Made by a program: the position numbers and the translations under genes. The notes beneath the pieces were generated by a model, which did not search any database, was not told where the DNA came from, and was given only the letters and a program-made list of their open reading frames with translations. From positions 7,472 to 71,471 of the forward strand of contig CAUGRT010000007.1 in NCBI GenBank assembly GCA_959602045.1: a stretch of 64,000 bases of DNA. Reading direction: 5' to 3'. Below, in pieces: positions 44,892 through 55,904 of the stretch. The DNA is from an uncultured Clostridia bacterium (GTDB taxonomy: Bacteria > Bacillota > Clostridia > UBA1381). Every line of letters starts with the position of its first letter. Position 1 is the stretch's first letter.

Positions 44892-46500
44892 ATTTCAGAT
44901 TCAACCGCAATCTCGGAAATGCCGGAAGCTTTCTTTTGGGCAGCTTCGGATCCTTTCTGAATAATCCGTAAATAGCCTGCTTTGCCACTGCCGCCTCCAT
45001 CTCAAGGCCGCCGCGCGCGCAGTCTGTTTTTACAAATTCGCCGATGATTGCAAAGTTTTTGCTGTTGTTCGGGAACATCTCCGGCAGTGCTTCAGCATTT
45101 CGTGCCGCAGCCGCCGAACCACCGTAGGGCAGCAACACCGGCACAACATTCACAACACTTTCGCGAATTTCCTCCCATTCATCCTGCAATCCCAGCAAAC
45201 CGACCAGCTCATAGAGAATCTCGGCGCCGCTTGCATGTATTGCCTGTTTCTTTGCATAATCCCCCTCGATTGCGCAATTCAAAATTCGTCCCTTAATAAC
45301 GAAAACATCTTCCTTCTGCTGTGAAAAATACTGTCCCATCGGGCATACAATCGACAAATCCCACTTGGAATTTTTAAAAGTCAGCAGTGTTCCCGGTGAA
45401 TTGAGCGTCATATCAAAGATACGCGATGACAAAATATCTTTTGAAAGCGTAGCGGTAAACAGAATTTCCGGAACCTCTGCCAGAGCCTCCGGACGTCCCA
45501 AACCGTCTTGTTTTTCATTCAGCTTTTTCCATAAGGAAAGCTTCTCTCCCGAATAAACCGGTGCCGGCATGTCAAATCCGCCCTCGGTCATGCCCTCATA
45601 AACCGTACACGGTGTCATAATACATAAATCGCCCTGATTCATATAGAAGATTTTACGCGTTTCACGGTCTACAATATGAAATGCGGAAATATTTTTATTT
45701 TCCTCATCAAATTCCAAATCCGTAACGACTACGTCCTCGCAAAACTCCACTCCGCAGCTCTTTAAATATTCGCGCAGAGGAAGCTCGATACTCTCATATT
45801 GATTCAGACAGGTATCCAGAACCCCCTCGCAGGTTTCTGCCGCCGGCGAAAGGAACAACAGTTCACGCAGCATTTTCCCAAATTCCGCCGCCGAGGTATC
45901 ACGCGCCAACCCCAACAAGGATTGCCATAGTGCATAGAAATCACTATCAAAGAAATCCGCTCCAAACAAATCGCCGACTGTCATTGTCGGATCGGGATTT
46001 GTTTTCAGCAAGCGAATCAGCTGTTTCTTATCCGCTCCCGAAACATAATCGTGATCCGCGTCTGCCAAACGCCCCGTAGCGGATAGCGGATAAGCATTAT
46101 TGTAATTTTCGATTTCCGTCTTAACCGAAATATCTCCGATTGTGCCCGACGGAACGTTTTTCAAAACATCAAATAAGCACTCCGAGTATTCATTTGCAAT
46201 AAAGGAGGTATCATAGCACACCAACCCGTCCTCGCTGTTTCCGCAGCCGTCTAAAGCATATTTTCCATAAATATGAATGTTTTCTCCGCGGAATCCGAAA
46301 TCATGAATCAAGTATGCCGCACCCAGCATTGCCGAAACGGAATTTCCGATAAAATAAATATTTTTTCCTTTCGGCAAGCGTTTCATTTCCTCATGCTGTT
46401 GTTTCTTTTTCCGACGGTTCACAATCACCGCCGTTGCAGCTGCCGCCGTACCCACTGCCGCCGCAGCTGCAAACAGCTTTGCCATATTTTTTTTATTCAA
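44875..46500 (-). CDS. Oleate-hydratase-like flavoprotein (MCRA family), divergent
   Basis: A TTG start at 46498-46500 is proposed, with AAAGGG 9 nt upstream; an ATG five codons later is the alternative. The 541-residue product has an N-terminal membrane segment and then matches MCRA/oleate hydratase (PF06100) in layout: YFIGNSVSAMLGAAYLIHDF, GENIHIYGK, ECLFDVLKNVPS, and GGLEMEAAVAKQAIYGLF near the C-terminus. The dinucleotide-binding glycines are degenerate (GNSVSA, not GxGxxG) and the RGGREM-type catalytic segment is replaced by CYDTSFI, so hydratase activity is doubtful. It may act on another lipid or be a pseudo-enzyme. It shares an operon with the radical SAM gene. Confidence 0.75.
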   Translation of the reverse strand: MNKKNMAKLFAAAAAVGTAAAATAVIVNRRKKKQQHEEMKRLPKGKNIYFIGNSVSAMLGAAYLIHDFGFRGENIHIYGKYALDGCGNSEDGLVCYDTSFIANEYSECLFDVLKNVPSGTIGDISVKTEIENYNNAYPLSATGRLADADHDYVSGADKKQLIRLLKTNPDPTMTVGDLFGADFFDSDFYALWQSLLGLARDTSAAEFGKMLRELLFLSPAAETCEGVLDTCLNQYESIELPLREYLKSCGVEFCEDVVVTDLEFDEENKNISAFHIVDRETRKIFYMNQGDLCIMTPCTVYEGMTEGGFDMPAPVYSGEKLSLWKKLNEKQDGLGRPEALAEVPEILFTATLSKDILSSRIFDMTLNSPGTLLTFKNSKWDLSIVCPMGQYFSQQKEDVFVIKGRILNCAIEGDYAKKQAIHASGAEILYELVGLLGLQDEWEEIRESVVNVVPVLLPYGGSAAAARNAEALPEMFPNNSKNFAIIGEFVKTDCARGGLEMEAAVAKQAIYGLFRKDPKLPKRKLPAFPRLRLNLKYGKQI

Positions 46501-46602
46501 TCCAATCAACCCTTTCCCAGCCTGAACATCGCACAGAAATCCGAAAATTCTGCGGCTATTGTAATATCTATTTTCAAGTTTATTGATCTTTCATATAGGC
46601 TC

Positions 46603-46631
46603 ATTATAACAGCAAAAATGCTCTTTGTCAA
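46603..46631 (-). promoter_or_regulatory. Promoter of flavoprotein/radical SAM operon
   Basis: On the minus strand perfect TTGACA (46626-46631), 17-bp spacer, perfect TATAAT (46603-46608). The -35 overlaps the stop codon of the esterase remnant. Confidence 0.88.
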
Positions 46632-46785
46632 GTCATTTCCCGAGCATTATCAAACAGCAAAACGCAACTGCTGCCCTCAAACATCCACTCGATCATGCCG
46701 CCCGGCGCGGTTGTAACCGCACCGTCTTTTCCAACCCCCATCTGCCGGTATATCTTATCAAATCACTGTCCGCCGCTATTTTCAT
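46628..46785 (-). pseudogene. Frameshifted N-terminal fragment of a secreted-type esterase
   Basis: From ATG 46783-46785 the frame reads MKIAADSDLIRYTGRWG and then is out of frame. The next frame continues GKDGAVTTAPGGMIEWMFEG then SSCVLLFDNAREMT and stops at 46628. Loss of one G in a G5 run near 46736-46740 would explain the break. 'YTGRW..KDGAV.T..PG..IE..F.G..C.LLFD' recalls the N-terminal domain of SGNH/CE2-like carbohydrate esterases. The catalytic part is absent. It is the last unit of the second polysaccharide locus and carries that locus's leader (TTTTGTGCCTTACA). Confidence 0.55.
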
Positions 46786-46824
46786 ATTGATAACCATTTC
46801 TTTCCATGTTGTAAGGCACAAAAC

Positions 46825-49800
46825 TTATCCTTCTATTGCTTTTATCAATGGCTCTGCATTCTTCGTCCATACAAAAATTTTATAAAAACCGTCTTGCACC
46901 TGCGGTTTGGCAACCTTTATTGAGGTGTTTTTACCCTTCTCCACGGTAACGGCGTCAATCTTTGGCAATACCAGCCTGCTGTCCTTATCATACACTGCCG
47001 TTATCACATCATATTGACCGTTCAGCCATGCGTTTTGTTCCGCATTAAAACGAATCGTATAACTGCGGTTCTTTTCGTCTTGACTGTACTTTACCGCCGC
47101 AGTATCACCGCCGTTTACACTCCCCGATGAAGTATAGGGCTTCATGGTATATTCTTCGGATGTTTTCAGCGCATTGCCCTCCGCGTCACAAACCGTCACG
47201 CGATAGTGTATTTCTTTCTTTACATTTTCCCCGTCAGCCTGAATCAGAACCTCATACGGATACACGCTGTCCGATATTGTTTTTTCCTCCGCGCTGTCAC
47301 CGAAACGATAGCTTACCTGGATTCCGCCACATTGCTCCGAGGGTTTATCGGTAATGTATATATGCGCAAAATACTCCTCCGGTGTCAGCTGCATAATACT
47401 GCCGCTGCCGCTGATGTTTCCGTTATGCTTTACGCTGACGACTGCACCGTCGTTTGAATACTGCGTGTTCGCATAGGACGGCGCTTTGATTTTTTCACTG
47501 CGTATGACCGCGCCGACAAGCTCATGCGCGCCTATCGTTACTTCAAAAGCTCCGTTTTCGGCATTGACATATCGAATTTCAAAATCCCCATCGGCATTGC
47601 GGACATAAAGCCGCACATTTCCGTTGTACTCCGGATCTGCCTTACTCCCCAGCTTGGCAGTTACCGTTATTTCTCTCTGGGATTCATTCATAAACACCGC
47701 TGCCATAACGCCGTCTTTCCGCGCCGCAATCCAGTCTGCCTGAAAATCATCGCGATCGTTTTCCGCATTGCTGCCGCTCGTAACCGACAGAACCTCCCGA
47801 TCGAGCCATAGCCACATATTTTCCTCATCAAAAACTCTGCCCGGCTGAAAACCGTACTGATTCGTATTGAAGTATGCATACCCCTCCTGGCGCAAATGCG
47901 GAAAGTCAATCTGCCGATCCGACCAGCTCCATGCCTGCGATATCAGGAAATCCTCAATCATTGAAATGAATGCCGGAATATGATGCCAGTATACACTTGA
48001 AAAATCAATCGGAGAATCCGTCAGATAATCCTTCTTCATGGGATAGGTTGTAAACCGGTTCAGCGAATATCCGCCATAGCTGCCGAATCTGCCGACAATC
48101 GCATTGCGTGCCGCGGCCTCAAACAGCTCGTTGCCGGTAAACGCTGACAATCGCATCAAATCCCCTGCCCAGCTTGCCATAATGACGCTTGTGGATTCAT
48201 CATAAAAGGTATTCGGCGCTTCAAGTCCGATTCCCGATCTGGACGGAACCCACGCCGGTACGGTTTCGTCTTGCAGCTCATCCCAGCGCGTCTGCGGATC
48301 ACAATCCGCCCGGCTGTCGGTCAATCCTTGATTCCCGACGCGGAAATGCTTATCGCCGTACCACCAGAAATCTTGCCCTGCTACCACTGTTTTTTGTTTT
48401 AAATATTCTTTGGTAATTGTCAGATCCTGTTCCGCATCTTCACTTGACGGTCCGGGGCTCCAGACAAGGGACAAAATCACTTTTCCTGCATATTCCGCGG
48501 CATCAAGATATTTTTGCTCCCCGGTTTCATCATAAATATCCATCAGCCCGGCAATATACGGCATATAGGATGCATACGCCTGCGCATTTTCGCTGAGTGG
48601 CTTTGCCGACTGAATTTCATTTTGGAGTGCAGAAAGATAATTATCGGCAACCGTCCGCGCCTTTTCAAGATATGCCGCTTCGCCGCTCGCGCGGTACATT
48701 CCCACCAGTCTTGATATATCCTTTCCGTTAGAAGCGGAGGATTTAATTCTATCTGCTGATGCCTTTGCCGCCGAAAGGGCGGTTTCCATGGTGTTTGCCG
48801 ACATCTCATAAAATCCGCCGTACACATCCGCTCCGAAAAAGCTTGACGCTGCTCCTACTGCTGTCGGCCAAATGCTTTTATCCCCCACATAGGAATCCAC
48901 TCCACCGGCTATATCATCGGCTCTGAAATGGGACGAACGGGTCAGCGCATTGACAATGGTCGGAATCGTGCGCTTCGCCAAAATCTCCTTATCATCGGTA
49001 AGATAGAATTTTTGCAGCGCTTCAAGCGGCGCCGCATTGGACGCAATATTTCTGCCCTCCATATTCCAGTATGCCATCGAATTATCATCCCAGCCGCTAT
49101 ATTGGCTGTCCATCATGACATCGGTTGCATTTAAAACCGCATCCGTAACCGAATTATAGTAATTTCTTCTGTAATCTCTAAACTCAAAAAGATCGGTCAG
49201 CACATGACTGAAAGTTGTGTACCAATCATCGGTTCTGTAAATCGGTCTGTAGCTGAAATGATAGGAATCCCCGGCATTCAAACCACATTTTTCGGAACCC
49301 GGCGCAGGAGCACTGAGAGTCGGACTGATTTTCATTTCGGAATCCACCGACGGTGTCCCCAGTGTTGCCGCATATTCATAATCGTCCTTATATACCCATC
49401 GGTTTTCCACACTCTCCGGGTCTGCCGCAAAGCCATATGTAACCGGTGTGCCGTTTCGGGTCAGTGTAACCGACACCATCGGCGTAAACATAAACTGCTG
49501 CGTGAGCATGATCGCAGAAGAATAGAATCCGTGACCGCGGTACATCATGGGCAGAAACAGATAATCTAAGTCTTGATTTTTATAACTGTCCTGCGATGGA
49601 ATCAGAATACTGTAGTTTCCGCCGGCTTTTGCCGTCAGCGTCATATCCACCTGCGGCTCCTCCGCATCCGCAGATAGCTGCCATATTTCCGTCAAGGTTA
49701 CAAAATCGTTTTCATAGCGGACTGTAACCTCATCCGCCGCTGTCTGCTCCGCACTGCTCGGAATCAGCCACTGCGTACTTCCCATTGCATATATATTGGA

Positions 49801-51451
49801 GGTCAAACGCGTATATTCACCGCCGTTTGCCGCCGCTTGTCAGAACCTTTTTATCAACAGCCGCCATATAGCCGCGTGCCGGATTGCCGGCACTGTGCGC
49901 ATAGCCGCGGGTGATTGCGTAATAATGACCGCTTTTCGGAATATTCAGCCGCACCGTAAAGCTTTGGGGAATATAAGTACCGCTCGGATTGGACGCCGAA
50001 ATATTTGTCCATGTATGCTCCGGCGTTATCCCCCATGCGGAGTCTGTCACCCAATCCCCGTCAAAGATATTGAACGGCTTGGGCGACTTTACGTTTATAA
50101 ACGGACTTTCGCGGATTTCACTGTCCGAAACCTCTGCCGCGCTGTTACGGCACAGGATTCTGCCGAAGTTCTCCTCTCTGGTTTTCAGCAAAGAGCCTTG
50201 ATAGATCACCTCGTTTTGAACAAACCGATGCGCTTCGTCCGACACATTATAAAAATTGATTTCGACATTTTTATTTTTTATGCTTTTCACGCTTTCAGCC
50301 GCTGCCGAGCCGTTCTTTGCATACGCCGGAAAATCCGCCGTATAAGCCGATTCGCAGGTACGGTTATAATAGGCAAAGCTGTCCATTGCCTCATCCTGAA
50401 AATCCGGCGGCTGACAGGTTGTATCCCGAGTCAGCACCAGACAATCAAGCCGCGCATAATTTCCGTTGGAATCATCAAGCTCAATTCGATTCAGCCCGTC
50501 ATTCAGTTCAAATTCCCCTGCAAGCTCCCATGCGTAGCCATCATAGACGCACTTTCCGACTCGCTTTTTTTCACCGTTGACGCTGATATCAAAATATCGG
50601 TCCTGCTTCGGCAGCTTTGACGCAAACTGCATGGAGCGAACCCAAAGCACATAGGTTCCGCCTTTTTGAATGTCTGCATTGATAACCGCCGGTTCAAGCT
50701 TCGATGGCTGTTTTTCCAAAAACTGATGTCCGCGCAAAATCCGGTCTGAAAATCTGCGTCTGAAAGGATCCTCGGTATATTCGTCCCACTTATACAACTG
50801 CCATGTGCCGTTGCTGAAAAGCGAATCAAAGTTATATAAATAGGAATCCTTTTTCCATTCCTCTCTGTTATACGCGGAAGAATCCACATTCTCCGCCTGA
50901 AAGCTTTCGAGCTTTTCAATTTCGGAAAGAGTATCGGGCGGTACATATCCGCTGTCGCCGGCAAGCAAAATGGCATCGCATCGGCTGTAAAGCGAGCAGT
51001 AAGCCATCAGCTTGATTTTGTTCACAACTCCTTTTTTAAGATACACTTCCCCTGATTTTTGCCATTTCCATTCATAGCTGCCCGAAGAATCCGCTTCAAG
51101 ATTGCTGACAAATCCGGGTAAGACTCCGGTATTGAATCCGATTCTGAAACGCCGATCCTCGCTGCCCTGATACAGACATCTTATCCATACACTGTAGGTT
51201 CCACTTGCCGCGGAGGAAAAATATGCGCAGGCATCCAGTCCGACAGCGCTCTTTCCATTTAAGGACGACTTTATCGGAGCGGCATAGCTTCCGAACAAGC
51301 CTGCACTATCCTTTGACCAGCCATTCATCTCCGTAAAATTGGTATAGTTTAAAAAGATTAAATCCGTACTTTCTGCCGCCTTTACCGGTACAAGCATCAC
51401 AAACATCAGAACAGCCGCAAGCACAGCAGCAATCTGTTTTCGTATCCGCAT
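46825..51451 (-). pseudogene. Giant secreted glycan-active protein split by a frameshift
   Basis: Two frames belong together. The first (51451 to 49817) has a ribosome site GGGAGGAG, a signal peptide and two or three CBM-like sandwiches and ends GYMAAVDKKVLTSGGKRR. The second (to 46825) has no ribosome site or signal and can be read back to AANGGEYTRLTSNIYAMGS, continuing the first if one base in GCGGCGGC near 49826-49835 is extra. The joined product has ~1,540 residues. The second part has a beta-sandwich, a helical, probably (alpha/alpha)-toroid domain (e.g. GWDDNSMAYWNMEGR, YDETGEQKYLDAAEYAG, YWHHIPAFISMIEDFLI) and the shared C-terminal Ig-like module. It is paralogous to 57772-60789. Sequencing error is possible. 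Confidence 0.75.
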
Positions 51452-51481
51452 AGATCTCCTCCCGTCTTTTTATATAAAATC

Positions 51482-54400
51482 CTATTGCTTTATAATTAAA
51501 ACTCCCTTAACGTCACTCGCGTCTTTTCTGATAAAGACCGAATCTCCGATGACCACATCGCCCAGCTTTGCGGCACAAATATCCATATTTCCACCGCCGG
51601 AACCCGACAGGGTAAAGAAGCTTGCGCCATCCATTTTAATCGCACGCTCTCTTTCTCCGGCAGAGGTCGTTACCGTGTACATAAATCCGCCATCAAATTT
51701 CTCCGTTACAACGCCGACCGCATAGTAGATCGCGCCGTATGCGTCCGCTGTTTCGGACGGAGCCTCAACTCCGGTTGCGGCATTGACATATTCGCGCTGT
51801 TCGGGCGAATTTGCACGGAACAGCACTCTTGCTTTGTCAATATTGCCGCGGTTGTTCAGCTCATACTGAATAACATCCCCGGGCTTCAGCCGATCCGGAG
51901 TGATGGACTCCGGAAGTGCGCCGGATTCTGCGGCAAGATCAGACGCAGGATCGCTGATTGCATAATTTTTCATCAGACACGGAATATCCGTGTCGTCAAA
52001 ATGAAGCGTTGTTTCCTGACCGCCGACATAGGCACTGATTGCCGGAACAATATCATTATACTGATTCACAATCTCCATTGTATTTTTCACCACTGCTACA
52101 TCGGCATGATTGCCGACATTATTTTTAATATCGGTTTTATAAACAATCACTTCCGCAGTCAGATTTTCATCTACATTATAAAAATCCATATTGGTATAGT
52201 TCTTATCTCCGTTTTCATTCAGAAAAGATATTCCCTTTACCCCATACGCTTTTTCATCGGCAGCCAGAGCCGAGTCTTTCGGAACACAGAAAATTAAAAC
52301 CGAATTATTGACGAAATATCTCGACGCAAAGGACATCTGTTTTCCGCCTCTGAAAATCGCGCTCGACATTTCCGCCTCCTTTGCCAGACGGCAGCTGTTA
52401 TCCTTTTGCTGTCCCCCGGTCAGATCCTGCGGCGTATAGATTCGCATGACTTCTTTATTTCCATTCAGTTTATATAAAATCAGCTGCCTTTTTAGTGTCC
52501 CTCCTTCAGGCAATTCCGCGCTGTTATAAACCGTTTCATTGGTATATCCCACACCATCCACAGCAATTTTTTTCGCTGAAAAATAACTTCTTGCATTTCC
52601 CTGCGCGTCAATGATCTTAAACTTTGTTCCGTAGCTTTCTCCGTCATCCGACCACATATCAATGAGATAGCCGTAGCTATCATTGGTACGGCTGTTCCCC
52701 TTAATCCCGGCAATTTTACCTTGAAAATCAATTAGAAACGTTTTAGTGTCCCCTGCCGTCGGATAAACCATCGTAGTATCGTTGATTAAATTATTTGCCA
52801 GCTTATACTCAATTCCGTTCACGGTCAGCGTATCGTCTGTTCTCTTATCCGCTTCGCCTGTGACAGAGTCTGAAGAAACAATGATATGAAGAATGGATTC
52901 ATCCTCGCTTTTTGCAACAGAGGCGATACTATCGCTTTGAATCTCCGACAGCTTGATGGTTTTTCCATAAATATCGGTAATCTCCGCAATACTGTACTCC
53001 TCGGTATTCAAAACCGTTTTATCTGCAAAATAAATTTTTTTGTAGGTCGGATCCACATCCTCTATCATGAGACTTTTAAAGCTGTTGATGATTACGGTAT
53101 CCGCGCCGGAAGAGGATGAAATCACCTTAATTTCACCACATTCCGGACGAAAATCCACTTCAGTCCAGGCAAGCTTGAGCTTACCGTTGAAAATCACACA
53201 AGCATATTGATTCAGACGTATATTCCTTCTGTAATGTTCCGATGTATAGTAAGTAATTGAGCTGTCATTGACACTGATCAAATTCTCCGGATCAATCGTG
53301 GTTACCTTTGTATCCCCATCGGTTCTGAAATATACTGCGGTTTCCTCTTGATCGTCCTCACTTTTGGTTGCGTAAAGCTCAATTTGCTGACCGATATAGT
53401 CCCCGGCATTGGTATACCCCTCTTGATATACCACACCGTTTATTTCAAATTTCCCTTTCGGGAGTTCGTTTTTATCCGTCAGCGATGTACAGTCATTTGC
53501 AGTAATTCTGCCTTTGATTTTCTGGTATCCCAGCTTTTCAAGCAACGTATCCGCATCCTTTGTGCTGTAATAGCTTGATGAAGAATCATGAACAATTTCG
53601 GGGATTTTGATTGTCAGTGCATTATCCAGCAGCTTTGCAACCAAATCACGGCGGATTTCATTCTCACCGCCTGCCTCTGTTCCTTTTGTCAGCTTGATTT
53701 CTTCCGCCGCCAAAAGCCATGATTCGGGATATTTCGCACCCTTATTTTCTGCCATACTGTCATACCCCAACGCGGATACCAGAGTTTTCACCACTTGATT
53801 ATAGGTTACGGAGTCCTCAGGACCGAAGCTCCCGTCCGCATATCCTACCATATATCCGTATTCCTTGACAAAGCAAATATCGCCTGCCGCCCAATGACTT
53901 GATGCAACATCACGCGGTAAAGTCTCCGTTACCGCATAATTCTGTTTCAGAATATTCCGCGCCACCAATGATGCAAGCTCCGCACGCGTCATGTTCAGAT
54001 CCGGTCCAAATTCATTTTTGTCCTCTCCATTCATAAGACCGATGTGCGCAACCAGTTCAATTGAATCCTTGTATTGACTGTAATCAATATCTATAAAATG
54101 CACCGCGGAATCTGCCGCCTCAATTGCCGCCGTATCAACCGGCTCAAATTTGACCGAACCACATCTTACCGTTCCGGCTCCCCGGCTTATTCTGACCGCT
54201 CCGCCGGTTCCTGTGGCGAATTTATACGAACCGAGAGGAACCCATTCTGAGCTGCCGCTTGTGTAATCAATTTCCTTTTGCTCGGAACCGCCGTCAAAGA
54301 ACACCTCCAGCTTTGCCGCGCTGTCAGAGCCTGAATTTTCAAGCTTGTACACTGAAACGACATAGGTACCTGCCGAAAGTTCCGGTCGCCATTCTGCCTG

Positions 54401-54616
54401 TCCGTCACCGGAATAGCGTGTTTTACTTCCGTCCGCGTCATTCAATCCGGAATCGTACCACGTTCCCGAAAGCTCATGGTAATACGGACTTTTCGTATTG
54501 ATCGTAATTTCATCCTCCTCGGCATATACATTCATCAGAAGCCGCGGCGCAGCACCTGTTAAAAATATTACCGCAAGAAACAGGCTGATCATTTTTCTTA
54601 CCATCTTTATAACCAT
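51482..54616 (-). CDS. Large surface protein with SLH repeats and CBM-like N-terminus
   Basis: 1044 residues; ATG 54614-54616 has AAGGAG only 3 nt upstream, ATG 54604 is the alternative start. Signal peptide to ~32. Order: CBM-like sandwich (~35-160, YHELSGTWYDSGLNDADGSK), three SLH repeats (~170-350, VAHIGLMNGEDKNEFGPDLN and YGYMVGYADGSFGPEDSVTY), then the long beta-rich ectodomain seen in the SLH protein at 3153. It should be anchored to the wall polymer through SLH. Two copies of the 11-mer GGGACACTAAA occur inside it in different frames (52491-52501, 52742-52752). It lies between the CBM/Ig gene and the giant split gene in the second locus. Confidence 0.87.
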   Translation of the reverse strand: MVIKMVRKMISLFLAVIFLTGAAPRLLMNVYAEEDEITINTKSPYYHELSGTWYDSGLNDADGSKTRYSGDGQAEWRPELSAGTYVVSVYKLENSGSDSAAKLEVFFDGGSEQKEIDYTSGSSEWVPLGSYKFATGTGGAVRISRGAGTVRCGSVKFEPVDTAAIEAADSAVHFIDIDYSQYKDSIELVAHIGLMNGEDKNEFGPDLNMTRAELASLVARNILKQNYAVTETLPRDVASSHWAAGDICFVKEYGYMVGYADGSFGPEDSVTYNQVVKTLVSALGYDSMAENKGAKYPESWLLAAEEIKLTKGTEAGGENEIRRDLVAKLLDNALTIKIPEIVHDSSSSYYSTKDADTLLEKLGYQKIKGRITANDCTSLTDKNELPKGKFEINGVVYQEGYTNAGDYIGQQIELYATKSEDDQEETAVYFRTDGDTKVTTIDPENLISVNDSSITYYTSEHYRRNIRLNQYACVIFNGKLKLAWTEVDFRPECGEIKVISSSSGADTVIINSFKSLMIEDVDPTYKKIYFADKTVLNTEEYSIAEITDIYGKTIKLSEIQSDSIASVAKSEDESILHIIVSSDSVTGEADKRTDDTLTVNGIEYKLANNLINDTTMVYPTAGDTKTFLIDFQGKIAGIKGNSRTNDSYGYLIDMWSDDGESYGTKFKIIDAQGNARSYFSAKKIAVDGVGYTNETVYNSAELPEGGTLKRQLILYKLNGNKEVMRIYTPQDLTGGQQKDNSCRLAKEAEMSSAIFRGGKQMSFASRYFVNNSVLIFCVPKDSALAADEKAYGVKGISFLNENGDKNYTNMDFYNVDENLTAEVIVYKTDIKNNVGNHADVAVVKNTMEIVNQYNDIVPAISAYVGGQETTLHFDDTDIPCLMKNYAISDPASDLAAESGALPESITPDRLKPGDVIQYELNNRGNIDKARVLFRANSPEQREYVNAATGVEAPSETADAYGAIYYAVGVVTEKFDGGFMYTVTTSAGERERAIKMDGASFFTLSGSGGGNMDICAAKLGDVVIGDSVFIRKDASDVKGVLIIKQ

Positions 54617-54659
54617 TAACTCCTTTCACAAAACTCAAATCTGCACAGAGCCATTCTTA

Positions 54660-55904
54660 TCAGAATACCTTGCTCATCAGAACAGGCGTCATCGTATCTG
54701 CCGTATCCCAAAATGCAATTCTCATGCTGTCTTCTCCCGGCACAAAGTTCTCCGGAAGTGTAATTTCCATTTCAAGCGCTTCGCTTTCCGACTCCGATTC
54801 CACTATAGAGCTGATTCTTTTTGACGCGGTCATTCTGCCGGATTCCTTGCTGTAGACTGCCGCACCGACAAGCACAGGGAGCTGTGAAGCCGCATTGTTT
54901 TTGAACTTTACCGTCAGTTTCACGGTCATTCCTGCCGCAAATTGGGATGATGCGGTGATTTCTGTACCGTCCGCTGCGGCAAGCTTCATCTCTTGCAGTT
55001 CAAACGGCGTTACGATAAAGCTTTTCTCCTCGCTCTCGGTTTTGTTTCCGTTTGCGTCATATGCCGTAAGTTTGATTTTCTTGGTGCAAAGCGTCATCAT
55101 ATCCTCCAGCAACACTCCCGTGCCGGAATCCGAATCCAATGTTTTGGACAAGACACCATCCTCAAAAACATCATATCGCACCACGCCTTGATCGTCACTA
55201 ACCGACCAATTCAGCGTCAAACTGTCAAAATCAGCGCTGACTCCGCCGAAGTCTGTAATCTCCGGACTTGTTATATCAATGAGCGGCTCAAGTGTATTGG
55301 CATAATCCTCACTCACCTGTCCGTTCAGCAGATTTTCGTCATCATCATCCGTCAAAACCACCACTCCGACTCGGAAACTATCGGTAGGAGAGGACATGTA
55401 GATTGTATGCCAGCCCTTTTCAAGCTGAGTTCCGCTGTTGCGATCCCAATACCATCCATCCCCTGTCAGCATCTGCTTCGATTTCTCCGCACTGCAAAAA
55501 TTATAGGCATTGCTCGGCTTTGTTTCACTGTCAAGCCACATATAACCCGATCGGTTCATTCCGTTCGGTCTGTCGTTCACGTTCGCCCAGATATAGTATT
55601 TTCCTGCATTTTCAATGTACACCTCTGTGCTGAGAATGACATTGCCGAAAGGATTCTGTTTCTTGATATACATTTCATTGGAGGGCGAATACCGCACGCC
55701 GTAATATAGCGCATTTCCCTGGGTACCCAAACCATACGCAATATTACGCCGTTCCCATCCATCCGTATTGCCCTTCCAGAAATTTTCACTTTTAAAGACG
55801 CGGTATGTACAATCGCCCCTGCCGAATCCTTCCGCCATCACACCGCTGCCGATCAGTCCGGACAGCATTGCCATGAAAACAAGTAAAGAAACCAATTTTT
55901 TCAT
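54660..55904 (-). CDS. Secreted CBM/Ig-like protein coupled to SLH gene (locus 2)
   Basis: A 414-residue protein with a signal peptide (MKKLVSLLVFMAMLSGLIGS, cleavage ~24), an N-terminal sandwich (~30-190, YYIWANVNDRPNGMNRSGYM), a fibronectin/Ig-like domain (~215-300, LTLNWSVSDDQGVVRYDVFE), and the shared C-terminal Ig-like module (VGAAVYSKESGRMTASKRI ... IAFWD). AGGAGGG precedes ATG 55902-55904, which overlaps the SLH gene stop as ATGA. The first locus has the same arrangement at 8747/9939, so the two proteins probably work as a pair at the surface. Confidence 0.85.
   Translation of the reverse strand: MKKLVSLLVFMAMLSGLIGSGVMAEGFGRGDCTYRVFKSENFWKGNTDGWERRNIAYGLGTQGNALYYGVRYSPSNEMYIKKQNPFGNVILSTEVYIENAGKYYIWANVNDRPNGMNRSGYMWLDSETKPSNAYNFCSAEKSKQMLTGDGWYWDRNSGTQLEKGWHTIYMSSPTDSFRVGVVVLTDDDDENLLNGQVSEDYANTLEPLIDITSPEITDFGGVSADFDSLTLNWSVSDDQGVVRYDVFEDGVLSKTLDSDSGTGVLLEDMMTLCTKKIKLTAYDANGNKTESEEKSFIVTPFELQEMKLAAADGTEITASSQFAAGMTVKLTVKFKNNAASQLPVLVGAAVYSKESGRMTASKRISSIVESESESEALEMEITLPENFVPGEDSMRIAFWDTADTMTPVLMSKVF

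Noticed and set aside
54993..55709. A 238-codon plus-strand frame
   Set aside because: It lies wholly antisense to the CBM/Ig gene at 54660-55904, has no ribosome site and no recognisable domain. The same holds for plus-strand frames at 8960-9532, 58888-59499, 41582-42244, 49796-50620 and 6056-6484.
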